Shown here one piece after another: positions 1-8,166 of a DNA stretch of 40,458 nucleotides. The stretch lies in the NCBI GenBank assembly GCA_016183225.1, contig JACPEZ010000031.1, forward strand, positions 1-40,458. Reading direction: 5' to 3'. Origin of the DNA: Candidatus Daviesbacteria bacterium. GTDB taxonomy: Bacteria > Patescibacteriota > Microgenomatia > Daviesbacterales > UBA10151. Every line of letters starts with the position of its first letter. Within the stretch, counting starts at the first letter, position 1. Below the pieces are notes generated by a model. It did no database searches, had not been told where the DNA came from, and worked only from the letters and a program-made list of their open reading frames with translations. The position numbers and the translations under genes are program-made.

Positions 1-125
1 ATGGCTTTATCATTCCCTTTGTCTAAAATTCTGTGTACAACATAGGGCGCGCTTTGATTTTCATCAATTTTTGCAAAATCCACATCCCAAAAGTATTGTT
101 TTAAAAAAATGGGTAGCTTTTTCAT
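1..125 (-). CDS. Partial protein resembling DUF6922 family (N-terminus only)
   Basis: The gene runs off the left edge; only the first 41 residues are visible. It starts at the ATG on the minus strand at 125, nine bases after the pyrD stop, so it is probably cotranscribed with pyrD. The segment LKQYFWDVDFAKID followed by a conserved HRILDKGND stretch resembles the start of a small protein family (DUF6922 as I remember it) often found next to AbiEii-type nucleotidyltransferase toxins. The family call is from memory of the motif and is tentative; the rest of the gene lies outside the window. Confidence 0.5.
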   Translation of the reverse strand, partial: MKKLPIFLKQYFWDVDFAKIDENQSAPYVVHRILDKGNDKA

Positions 126-134
126 AACCTCTGC

Positions 135-1253
135 TTATATTTTACCATAAAATAGCCTGTATTTGTAGGCCAGAAGGGGATCGGACAGGGCTGCGGCAGC
201 TATTTGGACCATGTCTGCGCCGGCTTTTAAGTATCTGTCCACATCTGCAGGCGTAATGATCCCGCCTCCGCCCAAAATCTCATATTTTAACCCTTCTTCT
301 TTTCTAATTTCATCCGCCCATTTAATGTGCTCCAGGGCGATAATCTGATCTGCCCTGCCGCAAACTCCGGAAATTTTTCTGCCGGGCAAAATCTCTTCTC
401 CTTTTTCACCCAAAACCGTCATGGCTATCGCATTTATTCCTGAAACATAGTCCAGGTTTTCTCCTGCAGCCACAAACACTTTTTTCATCTGCTGTTTTGA
501 TTTGTAAATTCCAAATTTAAATCCGCAGGGGAGAGCAGAAAATCTTTTCTTAAATTCTCTTAAAATACAGGCTACCAGTTTTTCATCCTGAAACATCTCA
601 CCCTCAACGCTATTCTCCGTCACATTGGGGCAGGCCAGATTAAATTCCAGAACTTGAGCTCCGGAAATGGCTGCAGCTGTCCCGGCCATCAACAAATCCA
701 GCGCCGCATCTTCCATGGTGGCGCCACTATGAAGTGTGGCTGTAACAGAACATCCCAAAAGCTGGCCCTCACCCACTCCCTTTTTTTGTTCTATTAGTTC
801 TTTGGTCCAGACTTCCATGGTCGGAGAAGGATTACCAAAAGAATTGGTCATGCACTGATATTTTTCCCAATCTGAATCTTCCATGGTAGCTTCCAGCTTT
901 TGATTTAAGTTTTCTCTGGCAATGGAATGATCCAGTTTGACAATGGCTATATTGGGGGCAGTATTTGATTTTCGCGGGATTGTTCTTCTGGTTTTTTCAA
1001 AAACCAGGCCATAGCCCATTTTGAAATAAAAATCAGTCCAGATTTTGGTAGAAGCAGGGCCGGCAGAAATGGCAATAGGGGAGACGAGCCTTTGGCCCAG
1101 GAATTGATATTTTTTTTCTTGAGGCAGGGGAGGAAACTTGCCCGATTTCCATATTGGTCCCTCTTTTATATTCTGTTCCCAGGATTTATGGATATCATAA
1201 ACAAAAACAGGCTGGTTTTTGGCAACAAAACTTTTTGGATCAGCTAATTTCAT
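135..1253 (-). CDS. pyrD: Dihydroorotate dehydrogenase
   Basis: Oxidises dihydroorotate to orotate with FMN, the fourth step of UMP synthesis. Seen: an FMN-binding TIM-barrel protein with SPIAISAGPAS near the N-terminus, the NSFGNPSP substrate loop, the family hallmark FNLACPNV, and a C-terminal GGGGI followed by GADMVQIAAA for phosphate binding. No pyrK-like subunit is present. I start it at the ATG at 1253 (372 residues): a TATGAT -10 box at 1261-1266 overlaps the more upstream ATG at 1265, so that codon would not be transcribed, whereas 1253 lies seven bases after the box. The gene is separated from pyrC by a plus-strand VapBC module. Electron acceptor class cannot be settled from the sequence. 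Confidence 0.93.
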   Translation of the reverse strand: MKLADPKSFVAKNQPVFVYDIHKSWEQNIKEGPIWKSGKFPPLPQEKKYQFLGQRLVSPIAISAGPASTKIWTDFYFKMGYGLVFEKTRRTIPRKSNTAPNIAIVKLDHSIARENLNQKLEATMEDSDWEKYQCMTNSFGNPSPTMEVWTKELIEQKKGVGEGQLLGCSVTATLHSGATMEDAALDLLMAGTAAAISGAQVLEFNLACPNVTENSVEGEMFQDEKLVACILREFKKRFSALPCGFKFGIYKSKQQMKKVFVAAGENLDYVSGINAIAMTVLGEKGEEILPGRKISGVCGRADQIIALEHIKWADEIRKEEGLKYEILGGGGIITPADVDRYLKAGADMVQIAAAALSDPLLAYKYRLFYGKI

Positions 1254-1260
1254 CTTGGTA

Positions 1261-1311
1261 ATCATACACTATGAACATCCACTTGACAAATTATCTTTAT
1301 TGTAATACAAT
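1261..1311. promoter_or_regulatory. Divergent promoters of pyrD (-) and vapB1 (+) sharing one -35 box
   Basis: Plus strand: TTGACA at 1283-1288, 17-base spacer, TACAAT at 1306-1311; the antitoxin ATG follows at 1321. Minus strand: TTGTCA (complement of 1284-1289), 17-base spacer, TATGAT (complement of 1261-1266); the pyrD ATG follows at 1253. The two -35 hexamers overlap by five bases. Both predicted transcripts start essentially at the start codon. Confidence 0.75.
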
Positions 1312-1320
1312 TTGTTACAT

Positions 1321-1548
1321 ATGCAAATACAAAGAAGTATAATTAACATTTCCATGCCTCCTGCTATGGCCAAACGGGTTGAAAAATTGGCCAAAGAAGA
1401 GGATAGAACCATAAGCGAGCTGTTGCGGGAAGCTTTCCGCGTTTATGAGTTTAAGAGAGATTGGGCAAAAATCAGTGCTTGGGGAAGGGAAACCGCCCGT
1501 AAGATGAATATACGAACGTATGATGATGTCGAGAGAATTGCCGGATGA
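1321..1548 (+). CDS. Ribbon-helix-helix (CopG-like) antitoxin
   Basis: A 75-residue protein with the ribbon-helix-helix layout: a basic strand (QRSIINISMPPAMA) followed by two helices with KLAKEEDRTISELLREAFR. Such proteins bind DNA as dimers, neutralise the cognate PIN toxin and repress their own operon. It overlaps the toxin gene by four bases (ATGA). An upstream TTG at 1312 is in frame, but the ATG at 1321 fits the family start and the promoter position. The C-terminal part (about residues 50-75) would be the toxin-binding tail. Confidence 0.85.
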   Translation: MQIQRSIINISMPPAMAKRVEKLAKEEDRTISELLREAFRVYEFKRDWAKISAWGRETARKMNIRTYDDVERIAG

Positions 1549-1967
1549 GGATTGTTTTAGATACCAATGTTTATATTGGAGCAGCCCTTCAGGGTGAGTT
1601 AACAGAGGATATTTTAGAGGAGTTAGTTGAAAATCCGCAGTTTGAATTAATTGCTTCAGAGGAAATATTTCTTGAACTAGAACAAAAACTTCGGGAAAAA
1701 TTTCATTGGTCAAAAGAAAGAATTGAATTTTTCTTAAGGAAAATTAGAAAAATTGCTGAAATAGTAGAACCTACAGAGAGGGTAAATGTCATCACAAGAG
1801 ATCCTGAAGATAATAAAATTTTGGAATGTGCCATATCTGGAGATGCAGATTTGATAGTTACCCTTGATCAGGATTTAATAAAATTGAAAAAATATCAAGG
1901 TATTGGTATTATTCACCCCAAAACACTTTCCTGGACATTCCCGGAATATTTTAAGAAAGATAATTAA
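1545..1967 (+). CDS. PIN-domain toxin (VapC/COG1569 type)
   Basis: A 140-residue predicted endoribonuclease. Seen: IVLDTNVYIGA at the N-terminus with the first acidic metal ligand (Asp6), an acidic SEEIFLELEQKL helix, and the C-terminal RDPEDNKILECA and DADLIVTLDQDL segments that carry the other acidic ligands. This is the layout of the 'putative toxin component, PIN family' group, usually paired with ribbon-helix-helix antitoxins, as here. The gene converges on pyrC: its TAA and the pyrC TAA are read from the same four bases TTAA (1964-1967). The module sits between pyrC and pyrD, which would otherwise be neighbours. Confidence 0.87.
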   Translation: MRIVLDTNVYIGAALQGELTEDILEELVENPQFELIASEEIFLELEQKLREKFHWSKERIEFFLRKIRKIAEIVEPTERVNVITRDPEDNKILECAISGDADLIVTLDQDLIKLKKYQGIGIIHPKTLSWTFPEYFKKDN

Positions 1968-3013
1968 AGTGGAGAAATAACTTTGCCTCTTGGATTTCCT
2001 ATAATTTCTCCATCTTTAAAAATTGTTTGTCCGCGCAAGACTACCCTTTTTACTTTACCCTTTACCCTTTTCCCTTGAAATGGGGTCCATTTGCATTTGG
2101 TATACAAGCGTCTAGCGTATAGCGTATAGCGGATAGTTGGATCAATTTCAACAAAAGTATCTTTTTGAACAGGAATATTAAAGATTTTAGCAGGATTGGT
2201 GTGGCAGAGGCGGATGATATCTTCTATGGTCAGTTTGCCTTCATACGCTGCTGTTAAGAGCAGGGGGAGGGTAGTTTCCAGGCCTGGAACCCCATTTGGT
2301 GGGTTTGGTCCCAATTTTTCTTCTTTGGTATGAGGAGCATGGTCAGAAGCAATCATGTCAATTGTTCTGTCTGCTATTGCCTTCCATAAGACATCCGGAT
2401 TTTCAAGCGGTGGCCTCATCATGCCAAACACACCCAGTCTTTTTGCATCATTTTTAGTTAAAAAAAGATGATGTGCGGTTACCTCACAACTTATACTCAA
2501 TCCTTGTACTTTTGCTTGTTGTATCAATCTAATCTCACTTGCTAAGCTCACATGGCAAACGTGTAATTTGTTGTTATTTTTGCGCGCCAGATCTATTGCT
2601 TTTTGTAAAGTTTCTCCTTCGGCATGTACCATTAAAACCTTATCTTTTGGCCATTTTTCAAAAATAATTTGCAGGATTTTTGGATCTTCCTGAAGTAAAG
2701 TGCCTGTGGTGTGATTCATATAAACTTTTAATCCAAAAACCTTATCTTTAATCTGCTGAAAATATTGGCTGGAATTTATGGTTGCCCCAAAATGGAACCC
2801 AACATCGGAGTAAATTCGTTTCGTCGCGAGGTTAATTTTGCGCTGGAGAGCCCCCGGGGTAATCGTCGGCTCGGGATTATTGGGCATGTCCAGGACAGTG
2901 GTGTAGCCTCCGGCTACGGCGGCTGAAGTGCCTGTTTCAAAATCCTCTTTGTGCGTAGCCCCGGGTTCTCTAAGGTGTACATGCGTATCAATAAGTCCCG
3001 GAAGAGTAATCAT
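1964..3013 (-). CDS. pyrC: Dihydroorotase (CAD-like, short N-terminus)
   Basis: Cyclises carbamoyl-aspartate to dihydroorotate. Seen: metal-binding DTHVHLRE (His11, His13), the lysine to be carboxylated in GLKVYMN (Lys96), zinc ligands at His130 and His154, and catalytic Asp224 in SDHAPHT. At 349 residues it begins directly at the first barrel strand and lacks most of the usual N-terminal beta domain, as in the dihydroorotase domain of eukaryotic CAD. The start overlaps the pyrE stop by four bases (ATGA). The C-terminal coding region carries period-7 repeats at 2045-2073 and 2106-2133; the latter encodes the unusual TIRYTLYARRLYTK stretch. It completes the minus-strand operon pyrF-pyrE-pyrC. 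Confidence 0.95.
   Translation of the reverse strand: MITLPGLIDTHVHLREPGATHKEDFETGTSAAVAGGYTTVLDMPNNPEPTITPGALQRKINLATKRIYSDVGFHFGATINSSQYFQQIKDKVFGLKVYMNHTTGTLLQEDPKILQIIFEKWPKDKVLMVHAEGETLQKAIDLARKNNNKLHVCHVSLASEIRLIQQAKVQGLSISCEVTAHHLFLTKNDAKRLGVFGMMRPPLENPDVLWKAIADRTIDMIASDHAPHTKEEKLGPNPPNGVPGLETTLPLLLTAAYEGKLTIEDIIRLCHTNPAKIFNIPVQKDTFVEIDPTIRYTLYARRLYTKCKWTPFQGKRVKGKVKRVVLRGQTIFKDGEIIGNPRGKVISPL
2045..2133. repeat. Two period-7 repeat tracts inside pyrC
   Basis: On the plus strand, 2106-2133 is about four imperfect copies of TAGCGTA, and 2053-2073 is three copies of CTTTACC with drift. Both lie in the last part of pyrC and keep the frame open. The first tract falls between conserved strands and probably expanded a surface loop; the second overlaps a conserved KGKVKRVV strand and may be partly coincidence. 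Confidence 0.55.
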
Positions 3014-3678
3014 GAGTAGTCAACGCTTCTGACCTGCTCCGGTTTGAATTTGGCAGTCCAGGCCCAGGGATCTTTTTGCCAGCCCAACACCACTTCTTTT
3101 TCATTTTCCTGCAAAAGACCCATTTCTACAGCCGTATTAACCAATTCTTCAAACGAAGTTAAAGTATAAAGAGTGACTTTTTTTCCCTGATATTTCTCTT
3201 TTGCTTCTTTAAATCCATAATCCAAAAAAGCGAGACATGTATTAACTTGTCCTCCTTCGGCTCTGATGGCATCAATTGCCGCAAGAGAGCTTTTGCCGGT
3301 GGTGATTAAATCCTCAATCAGCAAGACTTTGGCTCCTTTTTTCATTACACCTTCCACTTGTCTGCCTTTGCCGTGATCTTTGGTGTTACCCCGGACATAA
3401 ATCATGGGCAGCTCAAGCAGTTCTGCCAGCCAGGCGGCCGGAGGAATTCCGGCAGTGGAGGTGCCGGCAATTATCTCCGGAGCAAGCCCTTTCTCCTTCA
3501 TTAAATTAGCCATAAAACCTGTGATTTCTTTTCTTTTTAAGGGGTATCCCATCAAAAGTCTGTTGTCAGTATAAATCGGGGAATACATGCCGGAAACAAA
3601 TTTATATGGGGTTTTAGGGGATAGAGTGACTGCTTTAATTCTTAAAAGCATTCTGGCAACCTGTTGGGCAATATTCAT
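3010..3678 (-). CDS. pyrE: Orotate phosphoribosyltransferase
   Basis: Joins orotate to PRPP to give OMP. The PRPP-binding motif VLLIEDLITTGKS is at about residues 118-130, preceded by the typical SPIYTDNR strand and an AGTSTAGIPPA loop. Length (222 residues) is normal for a stand-alone enzyme with a C-terminal extension. It overlaps both pyrF (upstream) and pyrC (downstream) by four bases, so the three are almost certainly translated from one message. Confidence 0.95.
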   Translation of the reverse strand: MNIAQQVARMLLRIKAVTLSPKTPYKFVSGMYSPIYTDNRLLMGYPLKRKEITGFMANLMKEKGLAPEIIAGTSTAGIPPAAWLAELLELPMIYVRGNTKDHGKGRQVEGVMKKGAKVLLIEDLITTGKSSLAAIDAIRAEGGQVNTCLAFLDYGFKEAKEKYQGKKVTLYTLTSFEELVNTAVEMGLLQENEKEVVLGWQKDPWAWTAKFKPEQVRSVDYS

Positions 3679-4397
3679 TTTAATGCCTCCTTTATCTTAT
3701 GATCCAAACTTAAAGCAGCCTCTTTTGGGTTAGGAGCAAAAATAATGCCGCGGGAAGAGTTGATAATTATTCCCTGCCCCTGACTATTTACGCCTGCTTT
3801 GACTGTTTCTTTCAAATCTCCTCCTTGAGCCCCTATTCCCGGAATAAGAATTGGCATATCGCCGACAATTTCCCTGACTTTTTTCAGTTCTTTTGGATAA
3901 GTTGCGCCTGCTACAACTGCTAAATTTCCATTTTTATTCCAGGTAACAACATGTTCTGCAATAATCTTAAAAATAAGGTCCTGGAATTCTCCTGCTCCCG
4001 GATTGGAAGTTTTAACCAAAACAAAAATTCCTTTATCCGCCCGATCCAAAAATGGCTGAAGAGATTTTCCGCCCAGATACGGATTAACCGTGACCGCGTC
4101 TGCCCCCAGATCATCAAAAATAGCCTTAACATAAGCCTTGTTGGTATTTTCCACGTCTCCGCGCTTGGCATCTAAAATTATGGGAATATCCGGGTGATTT
4201 GCTTTAATATAATCAACGGTTTTTTGCAACTCTGCCTCTTTATAAAAAGCCGCGTTGGGTTTATAGCTGCAGACTAAATCAAAAGTCTGGTCAATGATTT
4301 TTTTGTCAAATGTGAAACTCCCCTGATCCAGCCCCACACAAACAAATTTCCCCTCATCCCATTTAGCTTTTAATTTACCCAAAAAGCTTTTAGCCAT
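3675..4397 (-). CDS. pyrF: Orotidine-5'-phosphate decarboxylase
   Basis: Converts OMP to UMP. The catalytic charge network is visible as LDAKRGDVENTN (Asp76, Lys78, Asp81), with KPNAAFYKE before it and an IIINSSRGIIFA phosphate-binding segment near the C-terminus. The RGDVENTN pattern and 240-residue length point to the type 2 branch. It is the first gene of pyrF-pyrE-pyrC. A minus-strand promoter lies directly upstream, with its -10 box only six bases from the ATG. Confidence 0.95.
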   Translation of the reverse strand: MAKSFLGKLKAKWDEGKFVCVGLDQGSFTFDKKIIDQTFDLVCSYKPNAAFYKEAELQKTVDYIKANHPDIPIILDAKRGDVENTNKAYVKAIFDDLGADAVTVNPYLGGKSLQPFLDRADKGIFVLVKTSNPGAGEFQDLIFKIIAEHVVTWNKNGNLAVVAGATYPKELKKVREIVGDMPILIPGIGAQGGDLKETVKAGVNSQGQGIIINSSRGIIFAPNPKEAALSLDHKIKEALK

Positions 4398-4403
4398 AAA
4401 TTC

Positions 4404-4454
4404 ATTCTACTACAGCCCGAGGTACTTGACAACTTCCTTAAATTGTAGTAAAAT
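4404..4454. promoter_or_regulatory. Divergent promoters of pyrF (-) and vapB2 (+) sharing one -35 box
   Basis: Plus: TTGACA 4426-4431, 17-base spacer, TAAAAT 4449-4454, ATG at 4464. Minus: TTGTCA (complement of 4427-4432), 17-base spacer, TAGAAT (complement of 4404-4409), ATG at 4397. The -35 boxes overlap by five bases, the same design as at 1261-1311. Confidence 0.78.
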
Positions 4455-4463
4455 ATTACTAGT

Positions 4464-4769
4464 ATGAAAGTAGGATTTTTTACCGAATCAAATGCCAAAG
4501 GGCAGATAGTGATCCCCAAAAAGTTAAGAGACAATCTGGGAATTACCCAGGATACCCTCTTGCAAATTGTTCCACGAGGGGAAGGAATTTATATTTATCC
4601 CATTGAAGGGGTGTTAATCAAATCAGAAGGTGATGATAATCAGGGTGCGTATTTAGAATTGCTGAAAAAAACTCAAGGCATTTTAGGTTCAAAGCCGTAT
4701 TATAAAAATGACAGACTAAGAAGAAAGATTGAACTTAGAGCTTCTGCGAAAAGGAAAGCAGTATGGTAA
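4464..4769 (+). CDS. AbrB/MazE-type antitoxin
   Basis: A 101-residue protein with an N-terminal SpoVT-AbrB swapped-hairpin domain: ESNAKGQIVIPKKLRDNLGI is the diagnostic strand-turn-strand, followed by a basic C-terminal tail (LRRKIELRASAKRKAVW) expected to hold the toxin. It overlaps the following PIN gene by seven bases. The promoter lies so close that the transcript should begin near the ATG. The domain also occurs in non-toxin regulators, but the partner makes antitoxin the better reading. Confidence 0.87.
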   Translation: MKVGFFTESNAKGQIVIPKKLRDNLGITQDTLLQIVPRGEGIYIYPIEGVLIKSEGDDNQGAYLELLKKTQGILGSKPYYKNDRLRRKIELRASAKRKAVW

Positions 4770-5143
4770 TTCTGGATACTAATATAATTATTGACCATTT
4801 ACGTCAACATGCCTCCAGAGATTCTTTGTTAAGCAAATTACTTCATACGGTTAAGTTAGATGAAATAGCTATTTCGATGATTACTATTCAGGAGCTTTTT
4901 GCGGGTCAAAGCACCAAAGATGAAGAGATTTTAAAGCAGATTTTGGCAATTTTGGCTCCGTTTAGAGTTTTACCGTACACTTGGGAGGTAGCAAGGATGG
5001 CAGGAGAAATAGATAGAGACCAGAAAAGGCCTGTTTCATTTGCCGATGTGGCCATTGCCGCCACCGCTATTATCAATGGCGCCCGGTTTTTTACTCTTGA
5101 TAAAAAAGATTTTCAAAACATTAAAGACCTGGAACTTTTTTAA
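4763..5143 (+). CDS. vapC: VapC-like PIN-domain toxin
   Basis: A 126-residue predicted ribonuclease with VILDTNIIIDHLR (Asp5), the TIQELFAG helix (Glu), SFADVAIAATA and FFTLDKKDF, together giving the four acidic metal ligands of VapC. It is paired with an AbrB-type antitoxin. The module lies between the divergent pyrF operon and the mreC operon. Confidence 0.9.
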   Translation: MVILDTNIIIDHLRQHASRDSLLSKLLHTVKLDEIAISMITIQELFAGQSTKDEEILKQILAILAPFRVLPYTWEVARMAGEIDRDQKRPVSFADVAIAATAIINGARFFTLDKKDFQNIKDLELF

Positions 5144-5172
5144 GAAATAGTCTAGGATTATCCGGCGAAATT

Positions 5173-5181
5173 TGGTATATT
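5173..5181 (+). promoter_or_regulatory. Extended -10 promoter before mreC
   Basis: TGGTATATT is an extended -10 (TGn plus TATATT) ending seven bases before the GTG start of mreC; no convincing -35 box is visible. The GAGG one base before the GTG is too close to act as a normal ribosome binding site. Confidence 0.5.
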
Positions 5182-5188
5182 GTGAGGC

Positions 5189-5980
5189 GTGATAAAAGCT
5201 ATCCCCAATTTAAGGCTTTTTTTAACCCTGCTTTTTTTAAGTTTGCTGATTTTTTCTCTGGATAGCCTCCATTTTCTGGATTTTATCAAGAGACCTCTTT
5301 TTTATGTAACAAATCCCATTTCTTTTGGTCTTTATTCCACCAGACAGCAAATCGGGCGGCAATTTGAGTTTATTTTTGAAGCCCGGCAGGCTGCCCGGGA
5401 AAACAAGGCTTTAAAAGAACAAATGGGTGACCTTTTATCGGAAAATGCTCTCTTGCGGAAAAAACTGGCTGAAACTGAAGCCCTTGTTGCCCAGGAGCAA
5501 TATCTTGACCCCAAAATCTACAATTTAATACCTGCGCGGCCAACTGGCCTTTTCCGGTATTTAAGGATTGATAAAGGAGAAGACGACGGTATTAAAGCCG
5601 GCCAGGCCGTGGTTTTTAAGGATAACTTTATCGGCAAAGTAGTAGAGATTTCAGCCCAAGCCGCCAATATCCGGCTTTTATCCGACCCTGATTCCAAAGT
5701 AGCTGCTTTTTCCCAGGGACTTTCCGGCAAAGCAAGAGGGGTTTTAGTAGGCCAGTTTGGTACGGATTTTCTGTTTGACAAGATCCTGCATGAGGAACAA
5801 ATTCAGGTAGGAGATTTGGTTTACAGCGAGGGCACTGAAGGATATTTGCCCAGGGGTTTGATTTTGGGAAGAGTCAAGCAGGTGATGGAGCGGGAAAATG
5901 AAGTTTTCAAACAGGCCAAAGTGGAGCCGGTTTTTAGTTTAAGGGATCTGGATCTGGTATTTGTGATGGGAGATTTATGA
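5189..5980 (+). CDS. mreC: Rod-shape determining protein MreC
   Basis: Scaffold of the elongation complex, anchored in the membrane with the bulk outside. Seen: one N-terminal membrane helix (about residues 8-27), a coiled coil (about 65-105, rich in Glu/Lys/Leu), then the two beta-domains of MreC, including GLFRYLRIDKGEDDGIKAGQAVV and an EGTEGYLPRGLILGRV strand typical of the family. GTG start. The stop overlaps the mreD ATG (ATGA), and mrdA follows with another ATGA overlap. mreB and rodA are not in the window. Confidence 0.93.
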   Translation: MIKAIPNLRLFLTLLFLSLLIFSLDSLHFLDFIKRPLFYVTNPISFGLYSTRQQIGRQFEFIFEARQAARENKALKEQMGDLLSENALLRKKLAETEALVAQEQYLDPKIYNLIPARPTGLFRYLRIDKGEDDGIKAGQAVVFKDNFIGKVVEISAQAANIRLLSDPDSKVAAFSQGLSGKARGVLVGQFGTDFLFDKILHEEQIQVGDLVYSEGTEGYLPRGLILGRVKQVMERENEVFKQAKVEPVFSLRDLDLVFVMGDL

Positions 5981-6387
5981 AAATTTTAGTTATCCTACTT
6001 TTTATAGCATCTTTTCTTCAGGCTTCTGTTTTGCCGTTAAATTTAGTTTTAATAATTTTAATTTGCAGGGCATATCTTAAGGCGCAAAAATCCAATCTGT
6101 ATCTGGCCTTTTTCTTCGGGCTGCTAATTTCTCATTTAACACTGACCCCTTTGGGAGAAAAAAGCCTTGTTTATTTGGTATTTATGCAGATCATCCATGT
6201 TTTGTCAAAGTCGCGTCTGGCCGGACACCCCTTTTTGATATGGCCTTTAACTTTTATTTTGGTGCTGGCTGACAGCGGTTTATCAAGCGCTCTTTGGGCG
6301 GCTTTTGTAGCTTTGCCTGTTTTTTATTCCTTAAAGATTTGGGAGGAAAGATTTATTCCCGCCAAAGAAATTAAACTGCGCATATGA
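5977..6387 (+). CDS. mreD: MreD-like membrane protein
   Basis: A 136-residue hydrophobic protein with about four or five membrane helices. Sequence alone gives weak identification, but its position between mreC and the transpeptidase gene, with four-base overlaps on both sides, is the classic mreC-mreD-mrdA order. It is predicted to belong to the elongasome, linking MreC with the peptidoglycan synthase. Confidence 0.8.
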   Translation: MKILVILLFIASFLQASVLPLNLVLIILICRAYLKAQKSNLYLAFFFGLLISHLTLTPLGEKSLVYLVFMQIIHVLSKSRLAGHPFLIWPLTFILVLADSGLSSALWAAFVALPVFYSLKIWEERFIPAKEIKLRI

Positions 6388-8162
6388 GAAAAAAACGCCT
6401 GTCACCTGATACGGCATCAAACTGGAAAGATCGTCTGCTGCCTAATTTTAATCCTGATACTTTGGATTTTGACAAAAGCCCCTGGATCACAGTTGCTTTT
6501 TTAATTTTGACTCTGGTTTCCTTTTTCATTGTACTTTTGCGGCTTGTGTCCCTGCAAATAGTCAGGGGTAGCGTGAACAGAAACCTGGCTGATGGAAACC
6601 GCATTCAAGTTAAAATTATCCATGCTCCCAGAGGTGTAATTTATGATCGAAACAATAAAATTCTGGCAGCCAATTCCCCGGCCTTTCGCCTGTTTGACCC
6701 CGATACCAAAAAAGCAAGACTGGTTACTCGTGAAGAGGCCCTGGAGCTGGAGGTAAAAAATGCTCCGCCAGAGGCGAGACTGGAAGTGGATAATGTCCGG
6801 ACTTACCCTTACGGGGAAAAACTGGCTCACGTCTTAGGCTATGTGGGAGAGATTTCGGAAGAAGTGCTCAAAGATGCCAAATTTGCCGATTACAGAATCG
6901 GGGATAGAGTTGGCCTTTCCGGCATTGAGGCTCAATACGAGTCGGTTCTCCGGGGCAAAGACGGCGGAGAGATTATTGAAGTGGATTCCCAGAATAATAA
7001 GCTGCGGACGCTTCGTAAACAGGCGCCAAGCCCGGGGCAAAACATTTATTTAAACATTAATGCCTCCCTGCAGGAGAAAGTTTTTGAGGAACTTTCTTTA
7101 GCAGCGCAAAAGGCAGGCAGCTGTTGCGGCGCAGTCATTGTCCAGGATCCTGCTTCGGGTCAAATACTGGCTTTGGTGTCTTTGCCCTCTTTTGACCCCA
7201 ATGTTTTTACCAAATTGCAGGATGAAGCTCAAATCAGGGAGATTTTAGATCAGCCCGATGCCCCGATTTTAAACCGGGCCATTGCCGGCGTCTATCCTCC
7301 GGGTTCAACTTTTAAAATCATCTCCGCCATTGCCCTTCTCACAAGCGGCAAGATTACTTCCCAAACAGAATTTTTTGACACCGGTGAAATTTATCTGGGC
7401 GCTTTCAGATTTTCCAACTGGTACTTTAATCAATACGGTAAAACCGAAGGTCAGGTTAATCTGGTCAAGGCCCTCAAGCGTTCCACAGACACTTATTTTT
7501 ATCGGGCGGCTCAAATTGTAGGCCTGGATCCTTTAATTTCCTGGGCCAGGAAGCTGCGTTTGGGAGAAAAAGTAGGCATAGATATTCCCGCAGAAGTTAC
7601 TGGTCTGGTGCCGGACGGAACCTGGAAACTGCAAAACAAAGGAGAGATTTGGTATCCGGGAGACACTCTGCATCTTTCCATTGGCCAGGGTTTTATTTTG
7701 ACAACTCCTTTGCAAATTTTAAACATAACCTCATTTGTGGCCAACAATGGGGTAATTTTTCAACCAAGACTGTTGCAATCTTTGAAAAAAGAGGTTCTGG
7801 TGAAAGATGTTATTTCCCCGGAGCAGCTTAATCCCATCAAACAGGGTTTGACGCAGGTAACCAAAGCAGGGGGTACTGCCTGGCCGTTTTTTACTTTTCC
7901 CATTCAAACAGCCGGCAAAACCGGAACGGCAGAATATGGAGATCCGAAGGGCAGGACCCATGCCTGGTACACTGCCTATGCTCCGGCCGACGATCCCAAA
8001 ATTGCCATGACAGTGTTAATTGAGGGGGGAGGAGAAGGTTCATCCGTGGCAGCTCCGGTGATAAAGGAAACTTTCCGCTGGTTTTTTTCTCCTGATAAAA
8101 ATAAATTAATACAAGATGTTTACACTCCTGCCACAGAGTCTGGTAAAACTTTGGGAGAGTAA
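6384..8162 (+). CDS. mrdA: Penicillin-binding protein 2 (peptidoglycan transpeptidase)
   Basis: Class B transpeptidase that cross-links peptidoglycan during elongation. Seen: a membrane helix at about residues 35-58, the PBP-dimer domain starting with APRGVIYDRN, then the transpeptidase domain with the three active-site motifs: STFK in YPPGSTFKIISA (about residue 308), STD in KRSTDTYFY (about 367), and KTGT in AGKTGTAEYG (about 512). Length (592) is normal. It ends the mreC-mreD-mrdA operon; the next gene has its own promoter. Confidence 0.95.
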   Translation: MRKKRLSPDTASNWKDRLLPNFNPDTLDFDKSPWITVAFLILTLVSFFIVLLRLVSLQIVRGSVNRNLADGNRIQVKIIHAPRGVIYDRNNKILAANSPAFRLFDPDTKKARLVTREEALELEVKNAPPEARLEVDNVRTYPYGEKLAHVLGYVGEISEEVLKDAKFADYRIGDRVGLSGIEAQYESVLRGKDGGEIIEVDSQNNKLRTLRKQAPSPGQNIYLNINASLQEKVFEELSLAAQKAGSCCGAVIVQDPASGQILALVSLPSFDPNVFTKLQDEAQIREILDQPDAPILNRAIAGVYPPGSTFKIISAIALLTSGKITSQTEFFDTGEIYLGAFRFSNWYFNQYGKTEGQVNLVKALKRSTDTYFYRAAQIVGLDPLISWARKLRLGEKVGIDIPAEVTGLVPDGTWKLQNKGEIWYPGDTLHLSIGQGFILTTPLQILNITSFVANNGVIFQPRLLQSLKKEVLVKDVISPEQLNPIKQGLTQVTKAGGTAWPFFTFPIQTAGKTGTAEYGDPKGRTHAWYTAYAPADDPKIAMTVLIEGGGEGSSVAAPVIKETFRWFFSPDKNKLIQDVYTPATESGKTLGE

Positions 8163-8166
8163 ATCC

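Noticed and set aside
1315..1713. Long antisense open frames (also 6501-6830, 21628-22038, 33544-33981, 15946-16344)
   Set aside because: They are exact antisense shadows of strongly conserved genes, have no promoter or ribosome binding site, and their products resemble nothing.
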